A stretch of 44,019 bases of DNA from Nocardiopsis ansamitocini (lineage in GTDB: Bacteria > Actinomycetota > Actinomycetes > Streptosporangiales > Streptosporangiaceae), in NCBI RefSeq assembly GCF_030268225.1, contig NZ_BSQG01000011.1, positions 99,219 through 143,237 of the forward strand, in the 5' to 3' direction. Positions 1-8,068 of this stretch are shown here, in pieces. The notes beneath the pieces were generated by a model. That model was given only the letters and a program-made list of their open reading frames with translations. It did not search any database and had not been told where the DNA came from. The translations under genes were made by a program, and so were the position numbers. Numbering within the stretch: the first letter of the stretch is position 1; every line of letters begins with the position of its first letter.

Positions 1-60
1 GTCCTGGCCCGGATACGGCCCGGACGGCTGGTTGGGAGGCTGCTCAGGGGGGTTGCTCAT
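1..60 (-). CDS. N-terminus of a Pro/Gly-rich protein (partial)
   Basis: Only the first 20 codons lie in the window. The gene starts with ATG at 58-60 and runs leftwards off the edge. The visible residues begin MSNPPEQPPNQPSGPYPG, the Pro/Gly/Gln-rich cytoplasmic leader often seen on small actinobacterial membrane proteins such as DUF4190-type proteins. No clear Shine-Dalgarno precedes the ATG. The function cannot be told from this fragment. The identification rests on composition and on the start codon alone. Confidence 0.5.
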   Translation of the reverse strand, partial: MSNPPEQPPNQPSGPYPGQD

Positions 61-536
61 GCACCAAATCATGCCCGCTCGGAACACAACGGCACATGGG
101 GACTTGTACTCAACTCGCGACCCGTTCCGGCCACTGGCTGGGGTTTGTTGGGGCCCTTCCGGCCGAGGGGCGACGGCGGTCCTTGTGCCGTGTGGTGGAC
201 CGACTCGGGTCGGGTCGGGAGACGGACGATACCGGCCGATCCCTCGGAGGGCCGACGGACTTTCCGGGGCGTTCCCGGCCGAAACGCCGAAGGGCGGGAA
301 GCGGCGTCCCCGGTTCGTCGGCCGACGATCACGCTCCCACAGCACGGTGGTGGAAACGGCTTACGACCCCGGAGACCGGCGTCCTGCCGTCGACGCGCCG
401 GACCGACAATCCCCGCATCCCGAGGCGGCACCGCCGGGTGGCTACTATGGGCCGAATCCTCCGCTGTGCAACAGTCGTGCGGCTCGGGTAAAGTAGCCGC
501 TGTGTGCGAAACCCTTGCCTGATCAGAGTCTCGTAC
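61..536. other. Intergenic region, no gene recognised
   Basis: This stretch lies between the leftward partial gene and tRNA-Lys. Reading frames are open on both strands, as expected for GC-rich DNA, but none shows a domain, a ribosome site or consistent codon bias. It presumably holds the promoters of the leftward gene and the tRNA. TAAAGT at 490-495 is a possible -10 element, without a convincing -35. Confidence 0.4.
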
Positions 537-609
537 GGGCCATTAGCTCAATCGGCAGAGCAGCGGACTTTTAATCCGCGGGTTCAGGGTTCGATCCCCT
601 GGTGGCCCA
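537..609 (+). tRNA. tRNA-Lys (anticodon TTT)
   Basis: This is a complete cloverleaf. The acceptor stem GGGCCAT pairs with GTGGCCC, with A609 as discriminator. The anticodon stem GCGGA/TCCGC encloses the loop CTTTTAA, which gives anticodon TTT. The T arm contains GGTTCGATCCC-type sequence. CCA is not encoded. A strong hairpin with a T run follows at 619-662. Confidence 0.95.
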
Positions 610-618
610 CCCCAAATC

Positions 619-662
619 CCCAGGCCAGTCCAGTTCCACTGGAAACTGAGCCTGGGTTTTTT
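619..662 (+). terminator. Intrinsic terminator of tRNA-Lys
   Basis: CCCAGGC at 619-625 pairs with GCCTGGG at 650-656. The inner stem CCAGT-TCC-ACTGG extends the hairpin, and six T follow at 657-662. It begins 10 bases after the tRNA, so it is a classic factor-independent terminator. Confidence 0.85.
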
Positions 663-950
663 GCGTCTCGGGCCCCTCACCTGCCACCGGGCGTACGACC
701 GGTCGTCCCCGTGGGCACGCCCCCTCGACGGTGAAACACCCGATTTCGGACCCCGCCCTCCTGCCCGGCAGCCGTTGCGCTACGACCGGCCCGTCAGCCC
801 CCGTTCGGCGTGGCCCTGTCCGGCCCACCTCTCCACGGCCCGCATCAGCGGTATCCCGGAAAACCAGCACGGCGCGGAGTCTGCGCTGCTCAAACCCCCT
901 GCAACCGGTGAACGCGACGAGCGTCGACACAATTCTCCCGACGAAACACT

Positions 951-966
951 TGCAAGGTACCTTGCA
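951..966. promoter_or_regulatory. 16-bp perfect palindrome, probable PadR operator
   Basis: TGCAAGGTACCTTGCA is a perfect 8+8 palindrome ending 22 bases before the PadR start codon. PadR repressors usually bind such dyads upstream of their own operon, so autoregulation is the likely role. The assignment is inferred from position and symmetry. Confidence 0.65.
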
Positions 967-987
967 TTGCATGGTACTTTGTTGTGC

Positions 988-1326
988 ATGGTTAAAGATC
1001 CTCCACGCAAGACAATGAGCCAGCTACGACGCGGAACCGTGGGCTTCTGTGTACTGGCGCTGCTCAACGCACGCGAGCACTACGCCGTGGAACTCGTCCG
1101 CGAACTCGCCGCGCACCAGGCCCTGGCCGCCGGCCAGGGAACGATCTACCCACTGCTGTCGCGTCTGCGCAGCGACGGCCTGGTCGCCACCCACTGGAAG
1201 GAGTCGCCCAACGGCCCACCCCGGCGCTACTACTCCCTCACCGACGAGGGACGGGGGTCGCTGGAACTCTTCCGCAGCGAATGGACCCAGTTCAGCGACG
1301 CCGTGGACACCCTCATGAAGACCTAG
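988..1326 (+). CDS. PadR family transcriptional regulator
   Basis: This 112-residue winged-helix protein is typical in length for short (subfamily-2) PadR regulators. The signature runs from LRRGTVGFCVLALL through 'GTIYPLLSRLRSDGLV' to 'PPRRYYSLTDEGR', the recognition helix and wing. ATG at 988 is chosen because it follows the operator palindrome directly; ATG 1015 (MSQLRRG) is an alternative. The stop is followed 10 bases later by the HAAS membrane gene, the usual PadR target partner. It probably represses the operon through the dyad at 951-966 and responds to a small ligand or envelope stress. The ligand is unknown. Confidence 0.9.
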   Translation: MVKDPPRKTMSQLRRGTVGFCVLALLNAREHYAVELVRELAAHQALAAGQGTIYPLLSRLRSDGLVATHWKESPNGPPRRYYSLTDEGRGSLELFRSEWTQFSDAVDTLMKT

Positions 1327-1336
1327 GAGGCCCCAT

Positions 1337-1906
1337 ATGACCACCATCACACCGCACACGACAAGGAGCAGTCAGATGGAACAGACCGACAACGCCCACG
1401 TCCAGCGCTACCTCCAACGCCTGCGCGACGCATCCACCGACCTGCCCGCCGGCACCCGCAACGAACTCCTGGACAACGTCCGCACCCACCTGGCCGAGAC
1501 CACCACCGGAGCCGACGAGGTGCAGATCCGCAACGCCCTCGACGAACTGGGCACCCCCGAGGAAATCGCCGCCGCCGCGCGCACCGAGACCAACCCCCGC
1601 ACCCCCGGTGAACGCCTCTACGACATCGCCACCGTGCTCACCCTCCTCGCGGGCGGATTCGTCGCCCCCTTCCTGGGCTGGATCGCCGGCGTCGTACTGC
1701 TCTGGAACGGCCCCCGCTGGAACGTCACCCAGAAGATCATCGGCACCCTGGCCTGGCCCGCCACCGCCACCCTGACCCTGGGCACCGTCGTCACCCTCAA
1801 CTTCGTCAACCACCCCGCCGTCTTCCTCATGGCCGTCCTCGCGATGATCATCCTGATCGCGGTCTGCGTCCACCTACTCGTCGCCGCCGCCCGCACCCGG
1901 AACTGA
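1337..1906 (+). CDS. HAAS-domain membrane protein
   Basis: The 189-residue protein has an N-terminal helical HAAS-type domain (residues ~15-85). Its signature includes 'YLQRLRDASTDLPAGTRNEL' and 'DELGTPEEIAAAAR'. Three hydrophobic segments follow (about 98-122, 134-154 and 160-183). An AGGAGG ribosome site at 1325-1330 overlaps the PadR stop and sets the ATG at 1337. HAAS proteins are commonly encoded next to PadR regulators and are thought to act in membrane signalling or as transporter partners. No enzyme activity is expected. The pairing with PadR is seen here; the function beyond that is not known. Confidence 0.85.
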   Translation: MTTITPHTTRSSQMEQTDNAHVQRYLQRLRDASTDLPAGTRNELLDNVRTHLAETTTGADEVQIRNALDELGTPEEIAAAARTETNPRTPGERLYDIATVLTLLAGGFVAPFLGWIAGVVLLWNGPRWNVTQKIIGTLAWPATATLTLGTVVTLNFVNHPAVFLMAVLAMIILIAVCVHLLVAAARTRN

Positions 1907-1993
1907 CCACCCCAAACCACCCACCCGCCCCCGCCCGAACTCCAACGACGACGCCACCCTCGCGTTTCACACCCAACGCAAAGGAGCGCACCC

Positions 1994-2242
1994 GTGCTTG
2001 TCACCTCACTCACCTCCACCGCCCCCGCCGAAACCCTCCTCCCCCTCCTTCTCATGGCGGGATCCCTGGCGATCTCCGCAGCCGTGATCATCCTGATCAT
2101 CGCCGCCCTGATCAGCATCCTGGGCTCGCAGGTGAGCGGCGGAATGAAGGTGGTGTGGATCATCTTCATCATCTGCGCACCCCTGATCGGAGCCCTGCTG
2201 TGGTTCTTCATCGGCCGCCAACAGGTCAGCTTCAGCAGATAA
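1994..2242 (+). CDS. Small PLDc_N-type membrane protein
   Basis: This 82-residue protein starts with GTG at 1994, after AAGGAG at 1980-1985. It consists mainly of two transmembrane helices, about residues 14-43 and 50-73. The second hairpin reads 'MKVVWIIFIICAPLIGAL' and is followed by WFFIGR, which matches the PLDc_N domain found at the N-terminus of cardiolipin synthases. No phospholipase HKD motifs follow, so it is a stand-alone membrane domain rather than an enzyme. It is the last gene of the PadR-HAAS group, 87 bases downstream, and a strong hairpin ends the unit at 2263-2288. Confidence 0.8.
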   Translation: MLVTSLTSTAPAETLLPLLLMAGSLAISAAVIILIIAALISILGSQVSGGMKVVWIIFIICAPLIGALLWFFIGRQQVSFSR

Positions 2243-2262
2243 GGACCGCCGTCGAGGAACGA

Positions 2263-2288
2263 GCCGGTCGGCCATGGGGCCGACCGGC
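2263..2288 (+). terminator. Strong hairpin terminator after the PadR operon
   Basis: GCCGGTCGGCC at 2263-2273 pairs perfectly with GGCCGACCGGC at 2278-2288 around a 4-base loop. There is no T tract, as is common for actinobacterial terminators. It lies 20 bases after the stop of the small membrane protein. Confidence 0.75.
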
Positions 2289-2439
2289 CCTCGGCTCTTC
2301 GCAACCGGGACCGGGACGGAGAGGCACCGCTTCCATAGACCGTGCCCCGCCCGGGAGGCCCGCTGCTCATCCTCGCCGTGCAACAAAATCCCGAACCAGA
2401 CGGCCTTGTCCCCAGGCGTGGGACACGAGCCCCAACACG

Positions 2440-2960
2440 GGGCTCGGCGTACGCGCGGACTCCGGCCAGCACCCGGACCTGTTGTGGGCGCTGCACGGGA
2501 TCGGGCCGGCATGGGGATCGTGACGCCGCTGGAGATCGGGGCGGCCGAGGTCCGCGACGGGTCTTCGCGTTCGCGGCCGTGGTCCACGGCGCCACCCGAA
2601 CCGTTGACCATCTGTGACACGGGGGCCCACTCGTCGGGAACAGCCCCCTCCCCCTGACGGCTTTCCTCCCCTCGTCCCCGCACGAGGAGCGAACCCGGCG
2701 ATCGCCCAGGCCCTCATCGGCCGGGCCGCGCTCGTCGAGTACCTCACCCCGAAAGGCCGCGGGCTCGCCGACCGCGACGCTGTGCGACGGCGACATCCCG
2801 GGCGCACGGGTGCGGGCGATCGTCAGAACGGTGAACGACGCCGATCCGGTGGCCACCGCGTACGCGCACCGCAGTCAGAACTTCGCGGTCCTCCACCGGG
2901 TCCTCCCAAAGCGACCCCGGACCGGTTGCGAGACGTCGAGACGGTGTACGTCCCCGATCA
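2440..2960 (+). pseudogene. Decayed BBE-like FAD-linked oxidase
   Basis: Fragments of a berberine-bridge-enzyme-like oxidoreductase are spread over different plus-strand frames. Around 2455-2520 one frame reads 'HPDLLWALHGIGPAWG', the conserved segment after the FAD-binding core. The frame then shifts to continue as GIVTPLEIGAAEVRD. Near 2700-2775 'ALIGRAALVEYLTPKGRGL' appears. Around 2810-2890 another frame holds 'VNDADPVATAYAHRSQNF', like the ADATAFAHR segment of this family's C-terminal half. No single frame can encode the enzyme, and most of the N-terminal FAD domain is missing. The family match is by eye, and the exact borders are approximate. Confidence 0.55.
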
Positions 2961-3100
2961 CGTTTTCCGCCCGAACTTCCCGTTCCCTCCGTGCACACCG
3001 GCGTTCGATCCCGTTCGGCCCCTCGGGGCGGGTGACCCGCCCCGACCGGTGCGCCGGATGGGGAAGCGGGATCTTCGCCCGACCGACCGCAAGCGGACAG

Positions 3101-3131
3101 TTGACCTCAACCATGCTTGAGGTTGCACGAT
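3101..3131 (+). promoter_or_regulatory. MerR/SoxR-like promoter of the transketolase operon
   Basis: A -35 box TTGACC (3101-3106) and a -10 box CACGAT (3126-3131) are separated by a long 19-bp spacer. A dyad ACCTCAA-N6-TTGAGGT (3104-3123) lies over the -35 and spacer. This architecture is diagnostic of MerR-family activation, and the CCTCAA/TTGAGG half-sites match the SoxR-type box. Transcription would start about seven bases after the -10, on the ATG at 3138, giving a leaderless mRNA. No merR gene lies in the window next to it. Confidence 0.65.
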
Positions 3132-3137
3132 CGATCC

Positions 3138-3839
3138 ATGAGACCAACAGTACGAACGGCTCGGGGCTACGACGATCTCCCCGCCCTGCTGACCCTGATG
3201 ACAGGGGACGAGAAGCACGATGCCAGCGCCACCTCCACGCTGGAGGCGATCTGGGTGCTCTACGACCGGGTGCTGCGCGTCGACCCGGCCCGGCCCGATG
3301 CCCCGGAACGTGATCGTTTCCTGCTCTCCAAGGGGCACGGACCGATGGCCTACTACGCGGTTCTCGCCGCGAAGGGCTTCATCGGCCCGGACGACCTGCG
3401 CGACTTCGGTTCGCTGGACTCGATCCTGGGTTACCACCCCGACAGGGTCCTCGTCCCCGGTGTCGAGATCGGCTCGGGATCGCTGGGGCACGGGCTCGGT
3501 CTGGCCGTGGGTACCGCCTTGGGGCTTCGGACCACCGGGCATCCGGACGCGCGTGTCGTCGTCATGACCGGCGACGCGGAACTGGAGGAGGGCAGCAACA
3601 TCGAGGCGATCCAGTACGCGGCCCGCGCCGGGTTGCACCGGCTCACCGCGGTCGTCATCGACAACTCTTCCGCGTCCCTGGGCTGGCCGGGCGGAATCGC
3701 CTCCCGGTTCGCCGTTGAGGGCTGGTCGACGGTCGACGTCGACGGCCGGGATCCCATCGCCCTGGAAAGGGCCTTCACCACCGCCCCCGGCGACCGCCCA
3801 CACGCGGTGGTCGCCCACGTCGAGCCGAAGGACTCCTGA
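3138..3839 (+). CDS. Transketolase, N-terminal (ThDP-binding) subunit
   Basis: The 233-residue protein corresponds to the thiamine-diphosphate half of transketolase. 'FLLSKGHGPMAYYAVLAAKG' is the active-site loop with the conserved His. 'IGSGSLGHGLGLAVGTALG' follows, and then the metal/ThDP motif GDAELEEGSN ending in VVIDNSS. The usual second Gly of GDG is Ala here. The ATG at 3138 fits a leaderless start behind the MerR-like promoter; a TTG at 3117 would lie inside the dyad and is unlikely. The stop overlaps the next start as TGATG, so the two subunits are translationally coupled. At under 240 residues it is a split-type enzyme, shorter than the usual ~280-residue N subunit. Confidence 0.9.
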   Translation: MRPTVRTARGYDDLPALLTLMTGDEKHDASATSTLEAIWVLYDRVLRVDPARPDAPERDRFLLSKGHGPMAYYAVLAAKGFIGPDDLRDFGSLDSILGYHPDRVLVPGVEIGSGSLGHGLGLAVGTALGLRTTGHPDARVVVMTGDAELEEGSNIEAIQYAARAGLHRLTAVVIDNSSASLGWPGGIASRFAVEGWSTVDVDGRDPIALERAFTTAPGDRPHAVVAHVEPKDS

Positions 3840-4780
3840 TGAGCACCATGATCGAGACGGCCGCGGCGACGGCCGCCGAGAACCAGCGCGACCGCTTCTA
3901 CCGCTTGCTCCCGCACCTGCTCGCCGAGGACGACCGACTCGTGGCGGTGCTCGCCGAGATCGGTGTCGGCTATCTGGACCCGACAACGGTGGCCCCGGTC
4001 GCCGATCGTGTCGTCAACGTGGGCATCCGCGAACAGTTGATGGTGGGCGTCGCGGGCGGACTGGCACTCGCCGGCCTGCGACCGATCGTGCACACCTTCG
4101 CGCCGTTCTTGCTCGAAAGGCCGTTCGAGCAGGTCAAACTGGACCTGGGGCATCAGGACGTCGGAGCCGTCCTCGTCAGCGCCGGAGCATCCTACGACTG
4201 GCCGGAGGGCGGGGAGACCCACTTCGGCCACCGCGACGTGGCGCTGCTGGACCTGCTGGCCAACTGGACCGTGCACGTACCCGGCCACCCGGACGAGGCC
4301 GAGGCCCTGCTGCGCGGCGCAGCGCACGGCAGTGGCCGGGTCTACCTGCGATTGGCGGCCGAGGGCAACGCCCGTGCGCTGGACACCGGCGACGGACGGA
4401 TGCGGGTGCTGCGCCGGGGGACCCGCGGGACGGTGATCGCTGTGGGCCCGATGGCCGACCGTACCCTCGCCGCGACCACCGATCTGGACGTCACCGTGCT
4501 CTATGCGGCCACGGTCCGCCCGTTCGACGACGAGACGCTCCGCGCGACACTGGACGCACCGGACGTGGTACTGGTCGAGCCCTACCTGCGCGACACTTCG
4601 TCGGCCCAGGTGTCCCGAGCGCTACGGGGGGTGCGGCATCGGGTGGTGGGACTCGGCGTGGGACAGCAGGAGCTGCGTCGCTACGGCACCGCGCACCAGC
4701 ACGACAGCCTGCACGGGCTCGACGAGGAAGGATTGCGCCGTGCGATCGCGGGGTTCCTGCTCGACGGCCGCCACCACTGA
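3839..4780 (+). CDS. Transketolase, C-terminal (pyrimidine-binding) subunit
   Basis: This 313-residue partner of the preceding subunit carries the Pyr domain. The motif 'VVNVGIREQLMVGVAGGLAL' includes the catalytic Glu of REQ that activates ThDP. 'GGETHFGHRDVALL' follows at about residues 123-136, and a C-terminal transketolase domain from about residue 185 contains 'VLYAATVRPFDDETLR'. Split transketolases transfer two-carbon units between sugar phosphates. Members outside the main pentose phosphate route occur in accessory sugar or secondary metabolism. The MerR-like promoter suggests induction by redox stress or a drug-like ligand. The substrate cannot be told from sequence. Confidence 0.9.
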   Translation: MSTMIETAAATAAENQRDRFYRLLPHLLAEDDRLVAVLAEIGVGYLDPTTVAPVADRVVNVGIREQLMVGVAGGLALAGLRPIVHTFAPFLLERPFEQVKLDLGHQDVGAVLVSAGASYDWPEGGETHFGHRDVALLDLLANWTVHVPGHPDEAEALLRGAAHGSGRVYLRLAAEGNARALDTGDGRMRVLRRGTRGTVIAVGPMADRTLAATTDLDVTVLYAATVRPFDDETLRATLDAPDVVLVEPYLRDTSSAQVSRALRGVRHRVVGLGVGQQELRRYGTAHQHDSLHGLDEEGLRRAIAGFLLDGRHH

Positions 4781-5323
4781 TCATGGCCGCGTGCGCCCGC
4801 CCCTGCCCGGGGCGGGAAGCGGCAGGCATCGGATTGCCTGCGGGGACGGGCGCACCCCACGGAGCACCCACTCTGCGGGGGTGCGCCCGCCTTCCCCGTC
4901 GAGGACGGACGGGGCCGAAGGACGCGCCTGCACGGACCTGCGGGCGCGTCGGAACCCGGCCGGGGCCCGGCCTCGCACACTCCTTTTCCTCCCGGGTGGA
5001 AATGATTGTCCGGGGCCGCCTACCGTTTCGGGTTCCATCACCAATTCGCCGCCGAAGACCGAACGGATTGGTCGGGAAGCAGCGGTTCTTGCCCGTCGTC
5101 GAAATTCTTACCGTCCCCTGCCTCTTTCGTCGGGACACCGCAAACAGCACGTCCACCAGGCACGGGAGCTCTCCACCGGGGAAAGTCGAACCAGTTGAAT
5201 GAATAAGATTCATCAGCGGAATTCTCGGCACGGAAAAGCCGATTCCCCGCCCTTGGAGCAGAGCGACGGATTCCCCGGTCGACCACCGGAACCGGCGGGA
5301 AGAATTTGTTTGAAACGCCGCGA
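4781..5323. other. Intergenic region, no gene recognised
   Basis: This is a convergent gap between the transketolase operon and the leftward ferritin-like gene. GC-rich short inverted segments near 4795-4890 could terminate the transketolase transcript. No frame shows a recognisable protein. The 5000-5300 part is noticeably less GC-rich than its surroundings. Confidence 0.4.
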
Positions 5324-5361
5324 GGGGCGGGGCCGCGCCGAACCGGCCGCCACCCCGCCCC
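5324..5361 (-). terminator. Hairpin terminator of the ferritin-like gene
   Basis: GGGGCGGGG at 5324-5332 pairs with CCCCGCCCC at 5353-5361. An inner GGCCG/CGGCC pairing extends it. It starts 22 bases beyond the stop of the leftward gene. Confidence 0.6.
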
Positions 5362-5383
5362 CACGGTTGCTCCTCCCCTGCCC

Positions 5384-6313
5384 CTACCGGGTGCTGTCGG
5401 CGCTCTCCCGGATCTCACCGTTCACGCCCTGCGGGAAGAACCCGCCCGCCGTCGCCTTCTTCGGGGTCAGGTAGACGACGTTGAGCACCTGACCGGCGCT
5501 GCGGCTGAACGCCAGGCCGTTGCCGTCGGTGGGCACGACATTGGCCCGCCCGCTGCCGTCGACGACTCCCTGGTCGAGATCGGTACGCCCGTCGAGGCTG
5601 TCGCGGGCATCGGAGATCTTCACCGAGGGCACCGTCAGTCCTCGGGCCAGCAGCGTGGTGCGAATGTTGGCCGCGTGGTAGGCCTCGACCGCCAACAGGC
5701 CGGCTGCGGCCTCCAGGAACACCTTGTTGTTGACGAGTGGTGCCGCGCCTTTGTAGGCGGTCACGCCGACATCCTCGAAGACGTAGGCCGCCAGCAGGAA
5801 GTTGTCCTCATTGGCGTAGGCATCGAACCTCTCCCCCGGCTTGACGAGTCCGGCGGCCAGCGCGGCAGCGGTGAACGCGGCATCGATGTCGATTCGCGGA
5901 CGCGACACGGCAGCCGAGCCCAACGCTTCACGCAGGAACGCGACGTGCGCCCTCTCGTCGTTGGCGATCTCCCGGGCGTACTCGCGGACCAACTTGGTCG
6001 TGAACTTCACCTGGCGTCCGCCCGAGACGGCGCCGGGGCGGCCCCTGCCGCCCACGAGGTTCCCGGGCAATCCGGCACCGGTGACGGCCTTGAGGTAGAA
6101 CTCGGCTTCGAGGTACTCCAAGTTCAGGGCGAAGTTGAGGACGGCCGCATCACTGGGCCCCTTCGTGGTGTCGGCCATGGCGGCGGCGGGCAACAGGGTG
6201 ACCGCTGCGGTACCCATCCCCGCTGCACTGGCGGCACGGAAGAACCGGCGCCGGTCAACACCGTTCTCGGAGCTCCGGTTGATCGCGTTCGTGATGAAGA
6301 ACTTGTTGAACAC
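5384..6313 (-). CDS. Tat-exported ferritin-like domain protein
   Basis: The 309-residue protein begins with a twin-arginine signal, 'VDRRRFFRAASAAGMG', around residues 19-34 and ending near PAAAMA. The mature part is a ferritin-like four-helix bundle (PF13668 type) with candidate metal ligands in 'NLEYLEAEFYL', 'NDERAHVAFL', FEDVG and 'AVEAYHAANIR'. GTG at 6311-6313 is preceded by AGGAGAGG. Such exported bundle proteins are common in actinomycetes and cyanobacteria. They may bind iron or take part in desiccation/stress responses, but no reaction is established. It is a single-gene unit, closed by the hairpin at 5324-5361. Confidence 0.85.
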   Translation of the reverse strand: MFNKFFITNAINRSSENGVDRRRFFRAASAAGMGTAAVTLLPAAAMADTTKGPSDAAVLNFALNLEYLEAEFYLKAVTGAGLPGNLVGGRGRPGAVSGGRQVKFTTKLVREYAREIANDERAHVAFLREALGSAAVSRPRIDIDAAFTAAALAAGLVKPGERFDAYANEDNFLLAAYVFEDVGVTAYKGAAPLVNNKVFLEAAAGLLAVEAYHAANIRTTLLARGLTVPSVKISDARDSLDGRTDLDQGVVDGSGRANVVPTDGNGLAFSRSAGQVLNVVYLTPKKATAGGFFPQGVNGEIRESADSTR

Positions 6314-6664
6314 TGCGCCTCTCCTGGACCATCTGTCAGCATGCGTGTGCTTCTCGCGGCTTGGGCCGGCTCCGGGAGGGGCAGCGTGGGGTCACGCAGG
6401 TGGGTGTCCTTGCACCCGTGGAAGCACCATGCAGGCCACATGATATTGCTCAGAGTGATCAAGCGATTACCTTAAGCACAAACGTTTTTTACCGTGTCCC
6501 CCCAAGCCCAGGGATCAGGTGCTGGAAAGCCTGCTCAACAGGGGAATCGGCCATACGGCCGGCGCGACCACGTGGCGCGCCCCCGCGTTTTCGTCCCCGC
6601 GAACACGGCGCATCAGTACCCGAACCACCTGACAGGGGGTCGGCGATCCAGAAGTATTGGGGGC

Positions 6665-7708
6665 ATGGACGACGGTGACGACCCAGCTGCGCCACGCACT
6701 CCCGCGCCCCCCGACCGCCGCCCCGGCGAGGAGCCGGTGGACATGCGGATCCTTTTCCCCCTCTACCAGCCCGCACAAGAAGTGGGCGGCCGGTGGGCGA
6801 CCCGCACCTATCCCGGCAACAATCCCCAAGAGGGCCGCGACTCCCTGGCCCACCACTTCCTCAAACAGAGCCACGAGGTGGAGCGCGACCCCGGCCGCAA
6901 ACGCGAGTTCACCGATGCCGCCAATCTGCTCGACTGGGAGGCCCACGACGAACTTCTCGTCCTCGGCCACCGCTACCGGGTGGTCCGCATCGAACGCTAC
7001 GTGCGGTTCGTCGACGACGAGCCCGACCTGCCCCTCCCGACCGAGCCGGCGGCGCCGTTCGCACCCCCTGAGAACGAATCGGTGCGCAGCGCCATGAACT
7101 ACGGCATCGACCTGACCGCGGACACCAAACTGGAGTCCGATCCGGACGCCGTGCGCGCTGCGGTATGCGGACTGGTTCCAGCGGGCGGCCCGGTTCCTCG
7201 CGAGGTCACCGAGGACGCCTTGGTGCGCCACCTCGCCTACCCGGAGGTCGTCGTACTGCCTCCGGACTTCCAACCGATGGTGAATCGCGTGGACGACCGC
7301 GCGTGGCATCCGTTCGGGGACAGCTGGACCGTTCCCGAGGAAGCACGCGAGTTCCTGCTACGGCATCTAGAACACCGGAGCCGCAAGGACGACGAGTGGA
7401 ACGCCGACAGCACCCCGGAGGAACGGAACGCCTACCGAAAAGCCCTGGAGAGCTGCGGGGCCGAGGGACCGGGCGACTCGATCGACGTGCTGCCGCTGCG
7501 TTATCGGATCGCCCGGGTGATCCGGGTCGTACGCGTCGGATTCGACGGCCCCGAGCCGCCCCGGGACAGCGACCCCGATCCCTATCAGCCTCCGGCCGCA
7601 CAGCAGCAGGAGGCCCGGGAGCAGGGGCTGTTGGACGATTACGACGAGGGCCCGCCCCCGCGCCCGGGCAGGGCGGCGCGCCGGTTCCTCCCCGGGGACC
7701 GGACGTGA
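6665..7708 (+). CDS. DUF5954 family protein
   Basis: The product has 347 residues. Two internally related segments each end in an arginine-rich strand: 'LGHRYRVVRIERYVRF' and 'LRYRIARVIRVVRVG'. The C-terminal segment leads into 'DGPEPPRDSDPDPYQP', a pattern I associate with the actinobacterial DUF5954 family. It is acidic and proline-rich, with no signal peptide or membrane segment. ATG 6665 is taken as start because the conserved part begins about 30 residues later; the frame is open further upstream. The function is unknown. It stands alone between divergent and convergent neighbours. Confidence 0.75.
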   Translation: MDDGDDPAAPRTPAPPDRRPGEEPVDMRILFPLYQPAQEVGGRWATRTYPGNNPQEGRDSLAHHFLKQSHEVERDPGRKREFTDAANLLDWEAHDELLVLGHRYRVVRIERYVRFVDDEPDLPLPTEPAAPFAPPENESVRSAMNYGIDLTADTKLESDPDAVRAAVCGLVPAGGPVPREVTEDALVRHLAYPEVVVLPPDFQPMVNRVDDRAWHPFGDSWTVPEEAREFLLRHLEHRSRKDDEWNADSTPEERNAYRKALESCGAEGPGDSIDVLPLRYRIARVIRVVRVGFDGPEPPRDSDPDPYQPPAAQQQEAREQGLLDDYDEGPPPRPGRAARRFLPGDRT

Positions 7709-7950
7709 GCCGCTGCGGCATCCGCGGGGTCGACCGGCCGCCGGCCGCACCACGTGCGCCCTGCCGCCGAGGCTCTCCTCGATCGTTCGGGCCGGTTCCA
7801 CGAATCGGGCACGGCCCCTGGCGTCGGGACGGCTGACGGCTTCCTCTCCGAGGCGGGCCCGTGCCCGGTCGACACGGCTCTTCAGGTCCCGCTCCACCCG
7901 GGCCGACGACACGTTGGCCGTCCGACGGCCCAGATCCGAGCGGGTACGGG
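7709..7950 (-). other. Possible remnant coding stretch on the minus strand
   Basis: Between DUF5954 and the ArsR operon one minus-strand frame has GC almost uniformly at third positions. It encodes stretches such as 'RRTANVSSARVERDLKSRVD' and 'ARFVEPARTIEESLGGR'. No convincing start or ribosome site is seen, and the frame continues deep into DUF5954 in antisense. It may be a relic of a lost gene or chance codon bias. I recognise no family. Confidence 0.2.
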
Positions 7951-8034
7951 TGGCCGGCAACACACATACGCCCCGGCCGTCGAAGCTCCCACGGCTTGAC
8001 TCCCCCACTGGGCGGGGGTATCGTCGAATTGTAG

Positions 8035-8050
8035 TCAACTAAATGGTTGA
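8035..8050. promoter_or_regulatory. Inverted repeat, probable ArsR-type operator
   Basis: TCAAC-N6-GTTGA lies 19 bases before the ArsR start codon in an AT-rich pocket (TAGTCAACTAAATGGTTGAT). ArsR/SdpR-family repressors bind comparable short dyads at their own promoters. Autoregulation is inferred. Confidence 0.55.
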
Positions 8051-8068
8051 TAAAAGAAAAGGTTGACA

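Noticed and set aside
537-609. tRNA-Lys as a second integration site
   Set aside because: No repeat of its 3' end and no integrase are found nearby; downstream is only a normal terminator.
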